A stretch of DNA of 41,196 nucleotides, taken from Nocardia carnea NBRC 14403 (GTDB lineage: Bacteria; Actinomycetota; Actinomycetes; Mycobacteriales; Mycobacteriaceae). Position 1 is the stretch's first letter. The number at the start of each line of letters is the position of its first letter. The stretch spans positions 1 to 41,196 of the forward strand of contig NZ_BAFV01000113.1 in the NCBI RefSeq assembly GCF_000308515.1, read 5' to 3'. Positions 22,944 to 30,651 of the stretch are shown here, piece after piece. The notes beneath the pieces are model-generated. The model worked only from the letters and a program-made list of their open reading frames with translations. It was not told the origin of the DNA and searched no databases. A program made the position numbers and the translations under genes.

Positions 22944-24338
22944 ATGCACGGCCCGGAACGCACGATGATCACCAGGCTGGTGGTGTTCGGGGGAACAGGT
23001 GATCTCGCCGGGCGTTATCTACTGCCCGGACTGGCCGCGCTGCGCGCCGCCGGCTATGTGGACGACGATTTCGAGCTGGTCTGCGTGGACCTGAAGGAAT
23101 GGGACGATTCGCGGTTCGAAGCCTGGGCGCTGGACCAGCTCGATCGGCACGCGGCCGGGATACCGATCGAGGCGCGGCGGGCGCTCGTGGCCACCGCCCG
23201 GTACCGGCGTTCCGATATCGGCAATGCCGTCGAGGTGGCCGCACTTGTCGCCGGCGAGGGGCCCGTCGCGGTATATCTGGCGCTGGCGCCGAACCTGTTC
23301 CCGGTGGCGATCCGCACCCTGCACGCCGCGAAGATGCCGGCCGGGAGCCGGATCGTGCTGGAGAAACCGTTCGGTGAGGACCTCGCCACGGCGCAGCATC
23401 TGAACCGGCTGCTCGCCGATCTGGTGCCCGAACGGGCGGTGTTCCGGGTGGATCATTTCCTGGCCATGACCACGGTGCAGAATCTGCTCGGTAGCCGGTT
23501 GGCGAACCGGGTGCTCGAATCGATCTGGAACAGCGCGCATATCGCCAGAATCGAGATCGTCTGGGACGAGACCCTCACCCTCGAGAACCGGGCCGGCTAC
23601 TACGACCGGGTGGGGGCGCTCAAGGATATGGTGCAGAACCACCTGCTGCAGTTGATGTGCCTGGTGGCGATGGAACCACCCATCTCGCTGTCCGAACGTG
23701 ACCTGCGCGACCGCAAGGTGGATGTGCTGCGTACGGTGCGGCCGCTCGCGGACGCCGATATACCCCACCGGACCCGCCGCGGTCGCTACCGCGCCGGCAC
23801 GATCGGCACCAGGGAGGTCCCGTCCTATGTCGACGAGCAGGGCGTGGACCCGCAGCGGGATATGGAGACTTTCGCCGAAATCGAACTGAGCCTGGACAAT
23901 TGGCGCTGGTCGGGGACCACCTTCGTCCTCCGCAGCGGTAAGGCATTGGCCGAGGATCGCAAGGAGGTCGCGGTGCACTTCCGGCCCGTACCCTCGATGC
24001 CGTTCGGCCGCGACGGCGCTACCCGGCCGAATATCCTGCGATTCGGGCTCGACCCGGAATGCCTGACACTGTCCCTCACTGCCGCCGGTACCAGCGCGGA
24101 CACCTTGGAGCCGTTGACCATGACGGCGCAGATGGCGCCGCCGGAGCTCCCTGCCTACGGGACTCTGCTGCTGAACGTCCTGGCCGGCGATCCCGCCTTG
24201 TCGATCCGGGCCGACGAGGCGGAGGAGGCGTGGCGGGTGGTGGCCCCGGTGCTCGCGGGCTGGGCCCGCGATCTCGCGCCACTGGAGGAATATCCCGCGG
24301 GTTCGCGAGGGCCCGGCGATATCGAGCGGGGTGGATGA
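22944..24338 (+). CDS. Glucose-6-phosphate dehydrogenase-like protein, divergent
   Basis: A 464-residue protein of the Zwf family. The nucleotide motif GGTGDLAGR is at 16-24, EKPFG at 140-144, and the substrate-site segment RVDHFLAM at 168-175 corresponds to the usual RIDHYLGKE. DMVQNHLLQL at 228-237 retains the catalytic-base His233. The lysine that normally binds the substrate phosphate (LGKE) is Met175 here, so the substrate may differ or be a non-phosphorylated or altered sugar acid precursor. AGGAGG 7 nt before ATG 22944 sets the start. It overlaps the gluconokinase gene by 4 bp (ATGA), supporting a sugar-acid/pentose-phosphate context. Neither opcA nor gnd is near, unlike the housekeeping zwf locus. 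Confidence 0.85.
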   Translation: MHGPERTMITRLVVFGGTGDLAGRYLLPGLAALRAAGYVDDDFELVCVDLKEWDDSRFEAWALDQLDRHAAGIPIEARRALVATARYRRSDIGNAVEVAALVAGEGPVAVYLALAPNLFPVAIRTLHAAKMPAGSRIVLEKPFGEDLATAQHLNRLLADLVPERAVFRVDHFLAMTTVQNLLGSRLANRVLESIWNSAHIARIEIVWDETLTLENRAGYYDRVGALKDMVQNHLLQLMCLVAMEPPISLSERDLRDRKVDVLRTVRPLADADIPHRTRRGRYRAGTIGTREVPSYVDEQGVDPQRDMETFAEIELSLDNWRWSGTTFVLRSGKALAEDRKEVAVHFRPVPSMPFGRDGATRPNILRFGLDPECLTLSLTAAGTSADTLEPLTMTAQMAPPELPAYGTLLLNVLAGDPALSIRADEAEEAWRVVAPVLAGWARDLAPLEEYPAGSRGPGDIERGG

Positions 24339-24895
24339 ACCCGGTGGACGTTGCGGGCGCCGCACCGCGTTCGCCGCTGCCGTGTGTCGTCGTGATGGGC
24401 GTTTCGGGCAGTGGGAAGAGTTCGACGGCCCGGTTACTCGCCCTACGCCTCGATGTTCCGTTCGCCGACGCCGACGATATGCATCCGCGGGCCAATATCG
24501 TCAAGATGCGGTCGGGCCGCCCGCTGGACGACACCGACCGGGAGCCGTGGCTGGCGGAGGTCGGTCACTGGTTGCGCGATCGGGCGGCGGACGGAACCGG
24601 GGGAGTGGTCGCCTGCTCGGCGCTGAAACGCCGTTACCGCGACAGTTTGCGGGCCGCCGCACCGCGAATATTCTTCCTGCTCCTGACCGCGGACCGCGCC
24701 GAACTGGTGGAGCGGATAACGGAGCGAGGCGAGCATTTCATGCCCGCCTCGCTGCTCGATTCCCAGCTCGCCGCGCTGGAACCGCTGGAACCGGACGAAC
24801 CCGGTACGGTCCTGCACGGCACCCGCAGCCCCCGCCAAGCCGTCGATCTGGCGATCACGAGCCTCGACGAGGTCATCACGGGTGATCAGGGCTGA
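24335..24895 (+). CDS. gntK: Gluconokinase (GntK type)
   Basis: A 186-residue P-loop kinase converting gluconate to 6-phosphogluconate with ATP. Walker A GVSGSGKSS is at 22-30, followed by FADADDMHPRANIVKMRSGRPLDD, which is characteristic of gluconokinase, and VVACSALKRRYRDSLR. The acidic ERGEHFMPASLLDSQLAALEPLE segment is also family-typical. ATG 24335 overlaps the zwf-like stop by 4 bp. The product feeds the oxidative pentose phosphate or Entner-Doudoroff route. It converges on the lipase gene with only 8 bp between stops. Confidence 0.93.
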   Translation: MNPVDVAGAAPRSPLPCVVVMGVSGSGKSSTARLLALRLDVPFADADDMHPRANIVKMRSGRPLDDTDREPWLAEVGHWLRDRAADGTGGVVACSALKRRYRDSLRAAAPRIFFLLLTADRAELVERITERGEHFMPASLLDSQLAALEPLEPDEPGTVLHGTRSPRQAVDLAITSLDEVITGDQG

Positions 24896-24903
24896 CCGCG
24901 CAA

Positions 24904-26091
24904 TCAGCAGCCCATGGGAACATCCTCACCGCGGAACCGGGCCTCCACGAAACTCCAGGCATCGGCAAATCCCGCGACAGCCGCCGTCATATGCTCGGCG
25001 ATATCGTAGGTGGTCAGTTTCACCGGAGCCCCCGCTTTGCAGGCGCGGTCGGCGTACTCGGCCACCCCGTCATACGGAGTCAGCGTGTCGAAACGGCCGT
25101 GCCACAGGTAGGTGGGCATCGCCGGTACACCGTCGAAGTAGCGCAGGCTGTTCTCGTGCAGCACTTCCCGCGCTTCGGGACTGTCCATCAAGCTCTTCGA
25201 AGCCGCCATCTGCTCCGCACTGCGGAACGCGCCGTGGAACAGCAGGAATCGGCGGCAGGCGTCATGGGTGAACTCACGGAACCACAGACCGTTCTCGTTG
25301 AGTTGTTCCGATATCGGCAACCGGTGCGGATATTCGCGTTCCAACCCCATGGCCGCGGCGAAAGCCAGCCCGAAACCGGGATGCGGGGCGAACCCGAGCC
25401 CCAGCGCCATCTGTTCCAGATCGGCCGGGATCCCGCCCGCCACGGCTGCGTCGATCTCCAGTTCCGGGGCGTAGGTCGGTTGCAGGGCCGCGGCCCAGCC
25501 GGTGGCGAGCCCGCCGCCGGAATAGCCCGCGATGGCGACCGGGGCATCGGCCAGGCCGAGCTCGGCGACCTGCTGGACGGCGCGGATACTGTCGAGGGTG
25601 ATCATGCCGCTGAGCCGGCCCGCGGCGTAGGCGACGGTGGGCCCGAGGTAGTCGGGTACGGAGATGGCCCAGCCCCGGCCGATCGGGAGCATCGCCCCGA
25701 CTGCGTCCTGGAGTTCGCCGTTGAACAGCGACCGTGACGGATTGCAGCGGGTGCCGAGCGAATTGATCAGCGCCTGATAGGAGACCAGCGGCGGATTGTC
25801 GACGCCGACCGGCATGAGGACAGTGGTGACACCCAGAATGGGCTGGTTACGGGAATTGGTGGACCGGAAGGCGATCTGATGGCCCTCGGTCCCCAGGTAG
25901 AGGCCGGTATCGATGGTTCGGGTCCGGACCACATCGCCGGGCTCGAGGTCGCCCAGGTTATCGGGTTCGGCGTAGAAGGGGTCGGGGTCGGGCTGGGGAT
26001 ACAGCGGTTCGGCTTTCGCCTCGACGCCGAACAGCCCCACCGAGACGAGGGTCAGCAGCAAGATCAGGATTCGGGTGGAAACTCTGAGCAC
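24904..26091 (-). CDS. Secreted LIP-family lipase
   Basis: A 395-residue secretory lipase (PF03583-like). Residues 1-27 are a signal peptide: an Arg, the hydrophobic stretch ILILLLTLVSVGLFGV, then AKA before Glu28 as the probable cleavage site. The nucleophile elbow GYSGGG is at 189-194 (Ser191); Asp in LWHGRFDTLTPYD and His in IAEHMTAAVAG complete the triad. Related actinobacterial proteins hydrolyse triacylglycerols or esters outside the cell or at the cell wall. GTG 26091 is the start; the ribosome binding site is weak (GAAG). Several cysteines in the mature part may form disulphides. Confidence 0.9.
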   Translation of the reverse strand: MLRVSTRILILLLTLVSVGLFGVEAKAEPLYPQPDPDPFYAEPDNLGDLEPGDVVRTRTIDTGLYLGTEGHQIAFRSTNSRNQPILGVTTVLMPVGVDNPPLVSYQALINSLGTRCNPSRSLFNGELQDAVGAMLPIGRGWAISVPDYLGPTVAYAAGRLSGMITLDSIRAVQQVAELGLADAPVAIAGYSGGGLATGWAAALQPTYAPELEIDAAVAGGIPADLEQMALGLGFAPHPGFGLAFAAAMGLEREYPHRLPISEQLNENGLWFREFTHDACRRFLLFHGAFRSAEQMAASKSLMDSPEAREVLHENSLRYFDGVPAMPTYLWHGRFDTLTPYDGVAEYADRACKAGAPVKLTTYDIAEHMTAAVAGFADAWSFVEARFRGEDVPMGC

Positions 26092-26574
26092 GATCTTCTT
26101 TCGGACAGCAGGAAACGACTCGGCGGCGGCCCAGGGGCACTCGTGGTGCCGTTCGGACCGTCGCCGAGGGGGTAGGCGAGGTATGCGGGCGACTGCCGTC
26201 GCCGCGAAACTGCCGCCGCGGCGGCCCGGAGGCAGCGAGCGCGGTGATCGCTCGAACGAACTGTCTCCGTTGGCTTGTGGCCGTGGCCCCAGTTCCGCGC
26301 TTGGCGGCTTACTTTACGACGCGCACCGATCGTAGCGGTCGCCTCGGCCCGCGTATACGCCCGATTCTGCGTGAGGTCACAAGGAACCGGGCGGCTCTTC
26401 TCCATCGGTCCCAAGATCAGTACGGACCGCTGCCCCGCCGTACGATCGGGTGCCGGTCGGTGGGTCGCCGCTGGTGAATCGCGGGGCGAACCGCCGGGGC
26501 GGCCCGGCCGCCTCTCATCTACGCCGGGCCCGCACATCCGCCGTGTGCCCGGCGGCGCAGCCCTGTGTGGGTGA
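26092..26574. other. Intergenic stretch between lipase and BVMO genes
   Basis: It should carry the lipase promoter at its left end. A 14-bp perfect GC palindrome occurs at 26212-26225. The minus-strand frame 26064-26537 has no family features. Nothing else is recognised. Confidence 0.5.
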
Positions 26575-28065
26575 TCAGGCGGTAGCGCCGTAGGCGTAGT
26601 CGTCCAGCGGGAACCGCACCGCCTCGCGGTGGGCGTTCACGGTACTGGTGGGGCGCAGGAGCGCCGCTTCGCCGTGCTGATTGAAGTAGTAGCTGCGGGC
26701 GGTGGCGCAATCGCCGCCGTAGAACACCGAGGAATCGAGTTTCCCGGTCACCCGTTCCAGGAAGTCGGTGTTGGCGCGTTCGGTGACCTCGAAGGTCGTT
26801 TCGCCGCGGCGCCGCAACTCGCCGAAGAGCCGGCCCATATGTTTCATCTGCGCTTCGATGGTCGTGAAATACGACAGTCCGCTGTAGGAGTACGGGCTGT
26901 TCAGGCTCAGGAAGTTCGGGAATTTCGGCACCGTGATGCCCTCGTAGGCCTGGAAACGGTTTTCGCGCCAGAATTTTCCGAGGTCCACCCCGTCGCGGCC
27001 GATGATCTCGAAGGCCGGGAAGTTGGCGTCCCACAGATTGAACCCGGTGGCCAGGACCAGGGTGTCGATGGTGGTCCGGCCGCCGTCGGCGGTGACGATA
27101 CCGTCGGCCTCCACCCGTTCGATCGGATTCGTTTCCAACCGGACGTGGGGTTTGTTGAATGTGGCGAAATAGTGGTTGGAGAACGTCGGCCGTTTACACC
27201 CGAAATCGTAGTGGGGTGTCAGTTGCTCGCGGACCCGTTCGTCGCGGACCTGGGCGCGTAGATGTGCCTTGGCCAGCAGCGCGGCGGCCTTGTTCAGCGG
27301 CCGCGCCTGTTTGTAGTGCAGGACGCCGACCACCATCAAGGCCTCCAGCATGGTCGTATTGACCATCCGGGCCGCCTTCTGCGTCGCGGGAATCCTCGCG
27401 AAGAGCCGCTGAACCGTGCCGGGGATCGCTGTATCGATCTTGGGCACCACCCAGATGGGAGTGCGCTGGAAAACGGTGAGTTCACGGGCGCGGGCGGCGA
27501 TCTCGGGCACCAGTTGCACACTCGTGGCGCCGGTGCCGATGATCGCGACCCGCCGATCGGTGAGATCGTAGGAATCGTCCCAGGCGGTGGTGTGGATGAT
27601 CTTGCCGGCGAAGGTGTCGATACCCGGGAAGGGCGGGGTGTAGGGCTGCGAGAGGAAACCGGTCGCGGTCAGCAGATAGCGGGCGGTGAGCGTTTCTCCA
27701 CCGGCCACGGTGACCGCCCAGTGCTGTTCTGCGGCGTCCCAGTGGGCGCTCTCGACCGCGGTGCCGAAGCGCATCCGTTCCCGGAGCCGGTACTTGTCCG
27801 CGACGTGGTCCGCGTATTTCTTCAGTTCGGCACCGGGGGCGAACAGCCGCGACCAGAACGGGTTGGGTTCGAAGGAGTACGAGTAGGTCACCGAGGCGAT
27901 ATCGACGGCGAGACCGGGGTAGTGGTTGACGAACCAGGTACCGCCCAGATCGGCTTCGCGTTCGAGTATCACGAAATTGCCGAGGCCGAGACGGTCGAGT
28001 TCGATCCCCGCCCCCATACCACCGAATCCCGCACCGATCACGACGGCGTCGTACCGAGGTGCCAC
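26575..28065 (-). CDS. Flavin-binding Baeyer-Villiger-type monooxygenase
   Basis: A 496-residue type I BVMO: FAD motif GAGFGG at 11-16, GGTWFVNHYPGLAVD after the second strand, the fingerprint FAGKIIHTTAWD at 152-163, and NADPH motif GTGATS at 177-182. GTG 28065 is chosen because GGGAGG sits 6 nt upstream; GTG 28092 has no such site. It is clearly a paralogue of the enzyme at 17103-18581 but diverged. The divergent TetR gene and the 22-bp dyad between them form a substrate-induced module of the EthA/EthR style. Substrate unknown. Confidence 0.9.
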   Translation of the reverse strand: MAPRYDAVVIGAGFGGMGAGIELDRLGLGNFVILEREADLGGTWFVNHYPGLAVDIASVTYSYSFEPNPFWSRLFAPGAELKKYADHVADKYRLRERMRFGTAVESAHWDAAEQHWAVTVAGGETLTARYLLTATGFLSQPYTPPFPGIDTFAGKIIHTTAWDDSYDLTDRRVAIIGTGATSVQLVPEIAARARELTVFQRTPIWVVPKIDTAIPGTVQRLFARIPATQKAARMVNTTMLEALMVVGVLHYKQARPLNKAAALLAKAHLRAQVRDERVREQLTPHYDFGCKRPTFSNHYFATFNKPHVRLETNPIERVEADGIVTADGGRTTIDTLVLATGFNLWDANFPAFEIIGRDGVDLGKFWRENRFQAYEGITVPKFPNFLSLNSPYSYSGLSYFTTIEAQMKHMGRLFGELRRRGETTFEVTERANTDFLERVTGKLDSSVFYGGDCATARSYYFNQHGEAALLRPTSTVNAHREAVRFPLDDYAYGATA

Positions 28066-28097
28066 GTCGAACCTCCCAGCGAACTGAACCACACATC

Positions 28098-28119
28098 ACG
28101 GAATGACACATCATTCCGT
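28098..28119. promoter_or_regulatory. Perfect 9-4-9 TetR operator
   Basis: ACGGAATGA (28098-28106), CACA, TCATTCCGT (28111-28119) is a perfect inverted repeat. A weaker outer dyad, CATCAC (28094-28099) and GTGATG (28122-28127), flanks it. It lies between the divergent BVMO and tetR genes and would block both promoters. Confidence 0.85.
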
Positions 28120-28131
28120 TTGTGATGACCG

Positions 28132-28137
28132 TATCAT
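28132..28137 (+). promoter_or_regulatory. Possible -10 box of tetR (28145)
   Basis: TATCAT lies exactly 7 nt before GTG 28145; the dyad at 28098-28119 covers the corresponding -35 region. Confidence 0.45.
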
Positions 28138-28144
28138 CAGGGAC

Positions 28145-28768
28145 GTGACGAAGCCACAGACGCGGGCCGAACGCCGCAAGGCGGAACTGCGGCGCGACAT
28201 CATCGATACCGCCTTCGTCTGCTTCGCGGAGAAGGGCTACCACGCCACCGGTATCGCCGATATCGCCGCCGACCTCGGTATCGGGCACGGCACCTTCTAC
28301 CGCTACTTCAGCAACAAACGCGACATCATCGACCATGTGATCGACGATCTGGCCGCCCGTATCGTCGAAGCGCTCGGCACCGAGAACGCCCCCGACGCGG
28401 CGAGCACGCTGGGCGAATACCGGCAGCAGATCGAACGGATCGGTGACGCGCTCACCGGCATCCTGCTCGCCGATCGCCGGGTGGCGCAGTTGCTGCTTTT
28501 CCACGCGCCCGGGATCGATGACGAGCTGACCCGGCGCCTGTACGGCCTGCTCGATACCGCCGACGCGCTCACGGCCGGATACCTCGATCACGGGGTGGAG
28601 CTGGGCTATCTGCGTGCCGATCTGGATACCCGCAATACCGCCCGCGCGGTCACCGGCATGCTGCTCGCCGGAGTGGTCCACGGCCTGCGCGACCCGGACG
28701 AACGGGCCATCGCGGAGTTGAACGAGGCCATCCGCCGGCTGCTGATCGACGGGGTCGCCAAGGGGTGA
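28145..28768 (+). CDS. TetR-family regulator of the adjacent BVMO
   Basis: A 207-residue TetR protein with HTH at about 14-60: LRRDIIDTAFVCFAEKGYHA then IADIAADLGIGHGTFYRYFSNKRDII. GTG 28145 is preferred to ATG 28103 because the latter sits inside the perfect operator and the added residues do not belong to the family. It is divergent from the BVMO gene and shares the operator at 28098-28119, so autoregulation and repression of the BVMO are expected. Confidence 0.92.
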   Translation: MTKPQTRAERRKAELRRDIIDTAFVCFAEKGYHATGIADIAADLGIGHGTFYRYFSNKRDIIDHVIDDLAARIVEALGTENAPDAASTLGEYRQQIERIGDALTGILLADRRVAQLLLFHAPGIDDELTRRLYGLLDTADALTAGYLDHGVELGYLRADLDTRNTARAVTGMLLAGVVHGLRDPDERAIAELNEAIRRLLIDGVAKG

Positions 28769-28819
28769 CCGGCGCCGGTACGGCCGGTCGGCGCACCGTG
28801 CGGGGATCCGATGGACGCA

Positions 28820-28825
28820 TACAGT
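28820..28825 (+). promoter_or_regulatory. Possible -10 box of the 28833 hydrolase
   Basis: TACAGT lies exactly 7 nt before ATG 28833, consistent with leaderless transcription. Confidence 0.35.
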
Positions 28826-28832
28826 GGAGTCC

Positions 28833-29993
28833 ATGTCGCCGATGGACGAATGGCATCCGTCCACCGTCGCGGACTGGAGCGATGAACGCCGCCGGACCCG
28901 GTTGCGCGAAACGCGCCCGAGTTACCGGTGGAAGGCATTGTCGCGCACCAGACAGGCGTTGCTTCGGGTTGCCGTACTACTGACGATCGCGCTGGTTGCC
29001 TTCGCGCAGTACTGGGAGCACGATGTGGCCCCGGAACGGCAGCGCCTGGCCCGTACCGAACCCGCGCTGCTACCGGTCGCCGGACCGGCCGACCCGGATC
29101 TGCGGGATACCGCGGTGATCGATTTCGTCGGGCTGGGTGGGCTCAACGCCAGCGATACCGCCGCCGCATTGCCCGCGCTGCGCGAGATGGGGGCGGTCTG
29201 GGCGATCCGCTACGACAATCACGGTATCGATACCGAGGTGATCGCCGAACTGGTCGTTCGCGCGGCCGTCATGTCGGGGGTGCGCAATATCGTGCTGGCG
29301 GGGCACAGTATGGGGGGAGTGATCGCGCTGGAGGTCGCGCGGCATATCCACACCGGCAGCGACCGGCGGCTACTGGCGGTACTGCTGGATTGCACACCCC
29401 TGGACCTCGATGCCGTACGCCCCGAAAGCCGGGGCCTCGGTGAGGATATGGTCCGGTGGATGGGCTGGCTGCCCGGTGCCCGGGAAAGCCGCGGCCTGCG
29501 GATCGTGGTGGAGACCTATGCCCGGCGCGAACGGTTCCTCGACTACACGGGCGTCCCGGGTATCCGGCTCGACCAGTTGGGCGCGGCGGTCGAACAGGTG
29601 TTGCGGGACAAGATCTTCAACGCCGATGCCGCCAGCAATGGGCTCATCGAATCCCAGTTCCTGGCCATCGTGGCCGGCGGTGCCACCGACGACCTCCGGC
29701 AACTGTCCGGTGCGGCGCGCGGTAAACCACGCCCGGCCATCGTCTTCCTCCGGCCACACGATGCCACCCGCGACCGCGTCGTCGACGTCGCCCACACCCA
29801 TCAGGTGCTGATCGGCAAGGTCGGCGGTGTGGACGGCAATCTGCTGGTGGTGAAGCCGCGTGGCACCGAGCACGCCGATCCACGGCAGCATCCGGACCAA
29901 TACAACAAGGTGATCGGCCAGCAGGTACTGCCCTTCGTGGAGCGGTACCGGGCGCAGATCACCGCCGCGAGTTCGGCGGCGCCACCGCGGTGA
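28833..29993 (+). CDS. Membrane-anchored alpha/beta-hydrolase
   Basis: A 386-residue protein with a basic cytoplasmic lead, one transmembrane helix at about 42-60 (ALLRVAVLLTIALVAFAQYW) and a following alpha/beta-hydrolase domain outside the membrane. The nucleophile elbow GHSMGG is at 157-162 (Ser159). A late RPHDATRD and HTHQVLIGK may supply the acid and histidine, but I cannot assign them firmly. ATG 28833 is chosen; GTG 28824 and ATG 28842 are in frame. The 3' end overlaps the convergent tetR at 29959 by 35 bp. Substrate unknown. Confidence 0.75.
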   Translation: MSPMDEWHPSTVADWSDERRRTRLRETRPSYRWKALSRTRQALLRVAVLLTIALVAFAQYWEHDVAPERQRLARTEPALLPVAGPADPDLRDTAVIDFVGLGGLNASDTAAALPALREMGAVWAIRYDNHGIDTEVIAELVVRAAVMSGVRNIVLAGHSMGGVIALEVARHIHTGSDRRLLAVLLDCTPLDLDAVRPESRGLGEDMVRWMGWLPGARESRGLRIVVETYARRERFLDYTGVPGIRLDQLGAAVEQVLRDKIFNADAASNGLIESQFLAIVAGGATDDLRQLSGAARGKPRPAIVFLRPHDATRDRVVDVAHTHQVLIGKVGGVDGNLLVVKPRGTEHADPRQHPDQYNKVIGQQVLPFVERYRAQITAASSAAPPR

Positions 29994-30552
29994 CCTCCGA
30001 CTCCGCGGTACCGGTGAGGTAGCGCTGAACTGTCGGACCGAGCCACGCGATCACCTCGTCCCGGGACATGGTGACCAGCGGCGGAAAGCGCAGGACGAAC
30101 CGGCACAGGGCCATGCCGAGGATCTGCGTGGCGGCCAGGCCGGCGCGGACCGGGGCCTCGTGTTGATCGTTGTCCGCTGCCGTGATCACGGGGCCGAGCT
30201 GGCCGGCGAAGATCGCGCGCATCCGTTCGGCGACGGCCTCGTTGGTGACACCCGCCCGCAGCAGGATGAGCAGGGCCTCGTCCCGTTCCCAGCGTTCGAG
30301 GAAGTGCGCGACGAGTGCGGTACCCATATGTTCGCGCGAGACGGCCGACAGGTCCGGTAGCTCCAGATCGAATTCGACGGCCGCGGCGAAGAGTCGCTCC
30401 TTGTTGCCGAAGTAGCGCATGACCATGGCCGGATCGATCGAAGCGTCCGCGGCTATCGCGCGGATGGTGGCGCGTTCGTACCCGTCGGCGGCGAAACGCT
30501 CACGCGCCGCCGCGAGGATCGTCTCTTTCGTTTCCGCTGCCGATCGCTTCAT
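29959..30552 (-). CDS. TetR-family regulator
   Basis: A 197-residue TetR protein with HTH at about 9-55: ETILAAARERFAADGYERAT then AIAADASIDPAMVMRYFGNKERL. The C-terminal helical domain ends in a short disordered tail that overlaps the 3' end of the convergent hydrolase gene. ATG 30552 lies 7 nt after TACACT (30565-30560, minus strand), suggesting a leaderless mRNA. It is divergent from the FAD hydroxylase gene and the palindromes at 30567-30627 are the probable operators. Confidence 0.92.
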   Translation of the reverse strand: MKRSAAETKETILAAARERFAADGYERATIRAIAADASIDPAMVMRYFGNKERLFAAAVEFDLELPDLSAVSREHMGTALVAHFLERWERDEALLILLRAGVTNEAVAERMRAIFAGQLGPVITAADNDQHEAPVRAGLAATQILGMALCRFVLRFPPLVTMSRDEVIAWLGPTVQRYLTGTAESEVTAVAPPNSRR

Positions 30553-30566
30553 GTCAACGAGTGTAG

Positions 30567-30627
30567 GCCAACAAATGTTGACATTACTTCCCGGGCGGCT
30601 CTATCGTTGATGCCAACAGTTGTTGAC
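30567..30627. promoter_or_regulatory. Two copies of a TetR palindrome between divergent genes
   Basis: GCCAACAAATGTTGAC at 30567-30582 and GCCAACAGTTGTTGAC at 30612-30627 share a CAACA-NN-TGTTG core. One copy lies just upstream of the tetR start, the other just upstream of the FAD hydroxylase start. A longer dyad TGTCAAC/GTTGACA at 30552-30583 overlaps the tetR start codon. Confidence 0.85.
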
Positions 30628-30651
30628 TTCATGGAAGTGCAGGTGAGAGGC

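Noticed and set aside
22545..22949. 134-codon minus-strand frame between divergent genes
   Set aside because: Pro/Arg-rich, no ribosome binding site, conflicts with the expected promoter region and with the zwf-like start.
26064..26537. 157-codon minus-strand frame upstream of the lipase
   Set aside because: No recognisable domain and overlaps the lipase start in another frame; judged non-coding.
26575..28768. Naming the BVMO/TetR pair ethA/ethR
   Set aside because: The arrangement is alike, but the enzyme's N-terminal and NADPH segments do not match EthA closely by eye, so no gene symbol is given.
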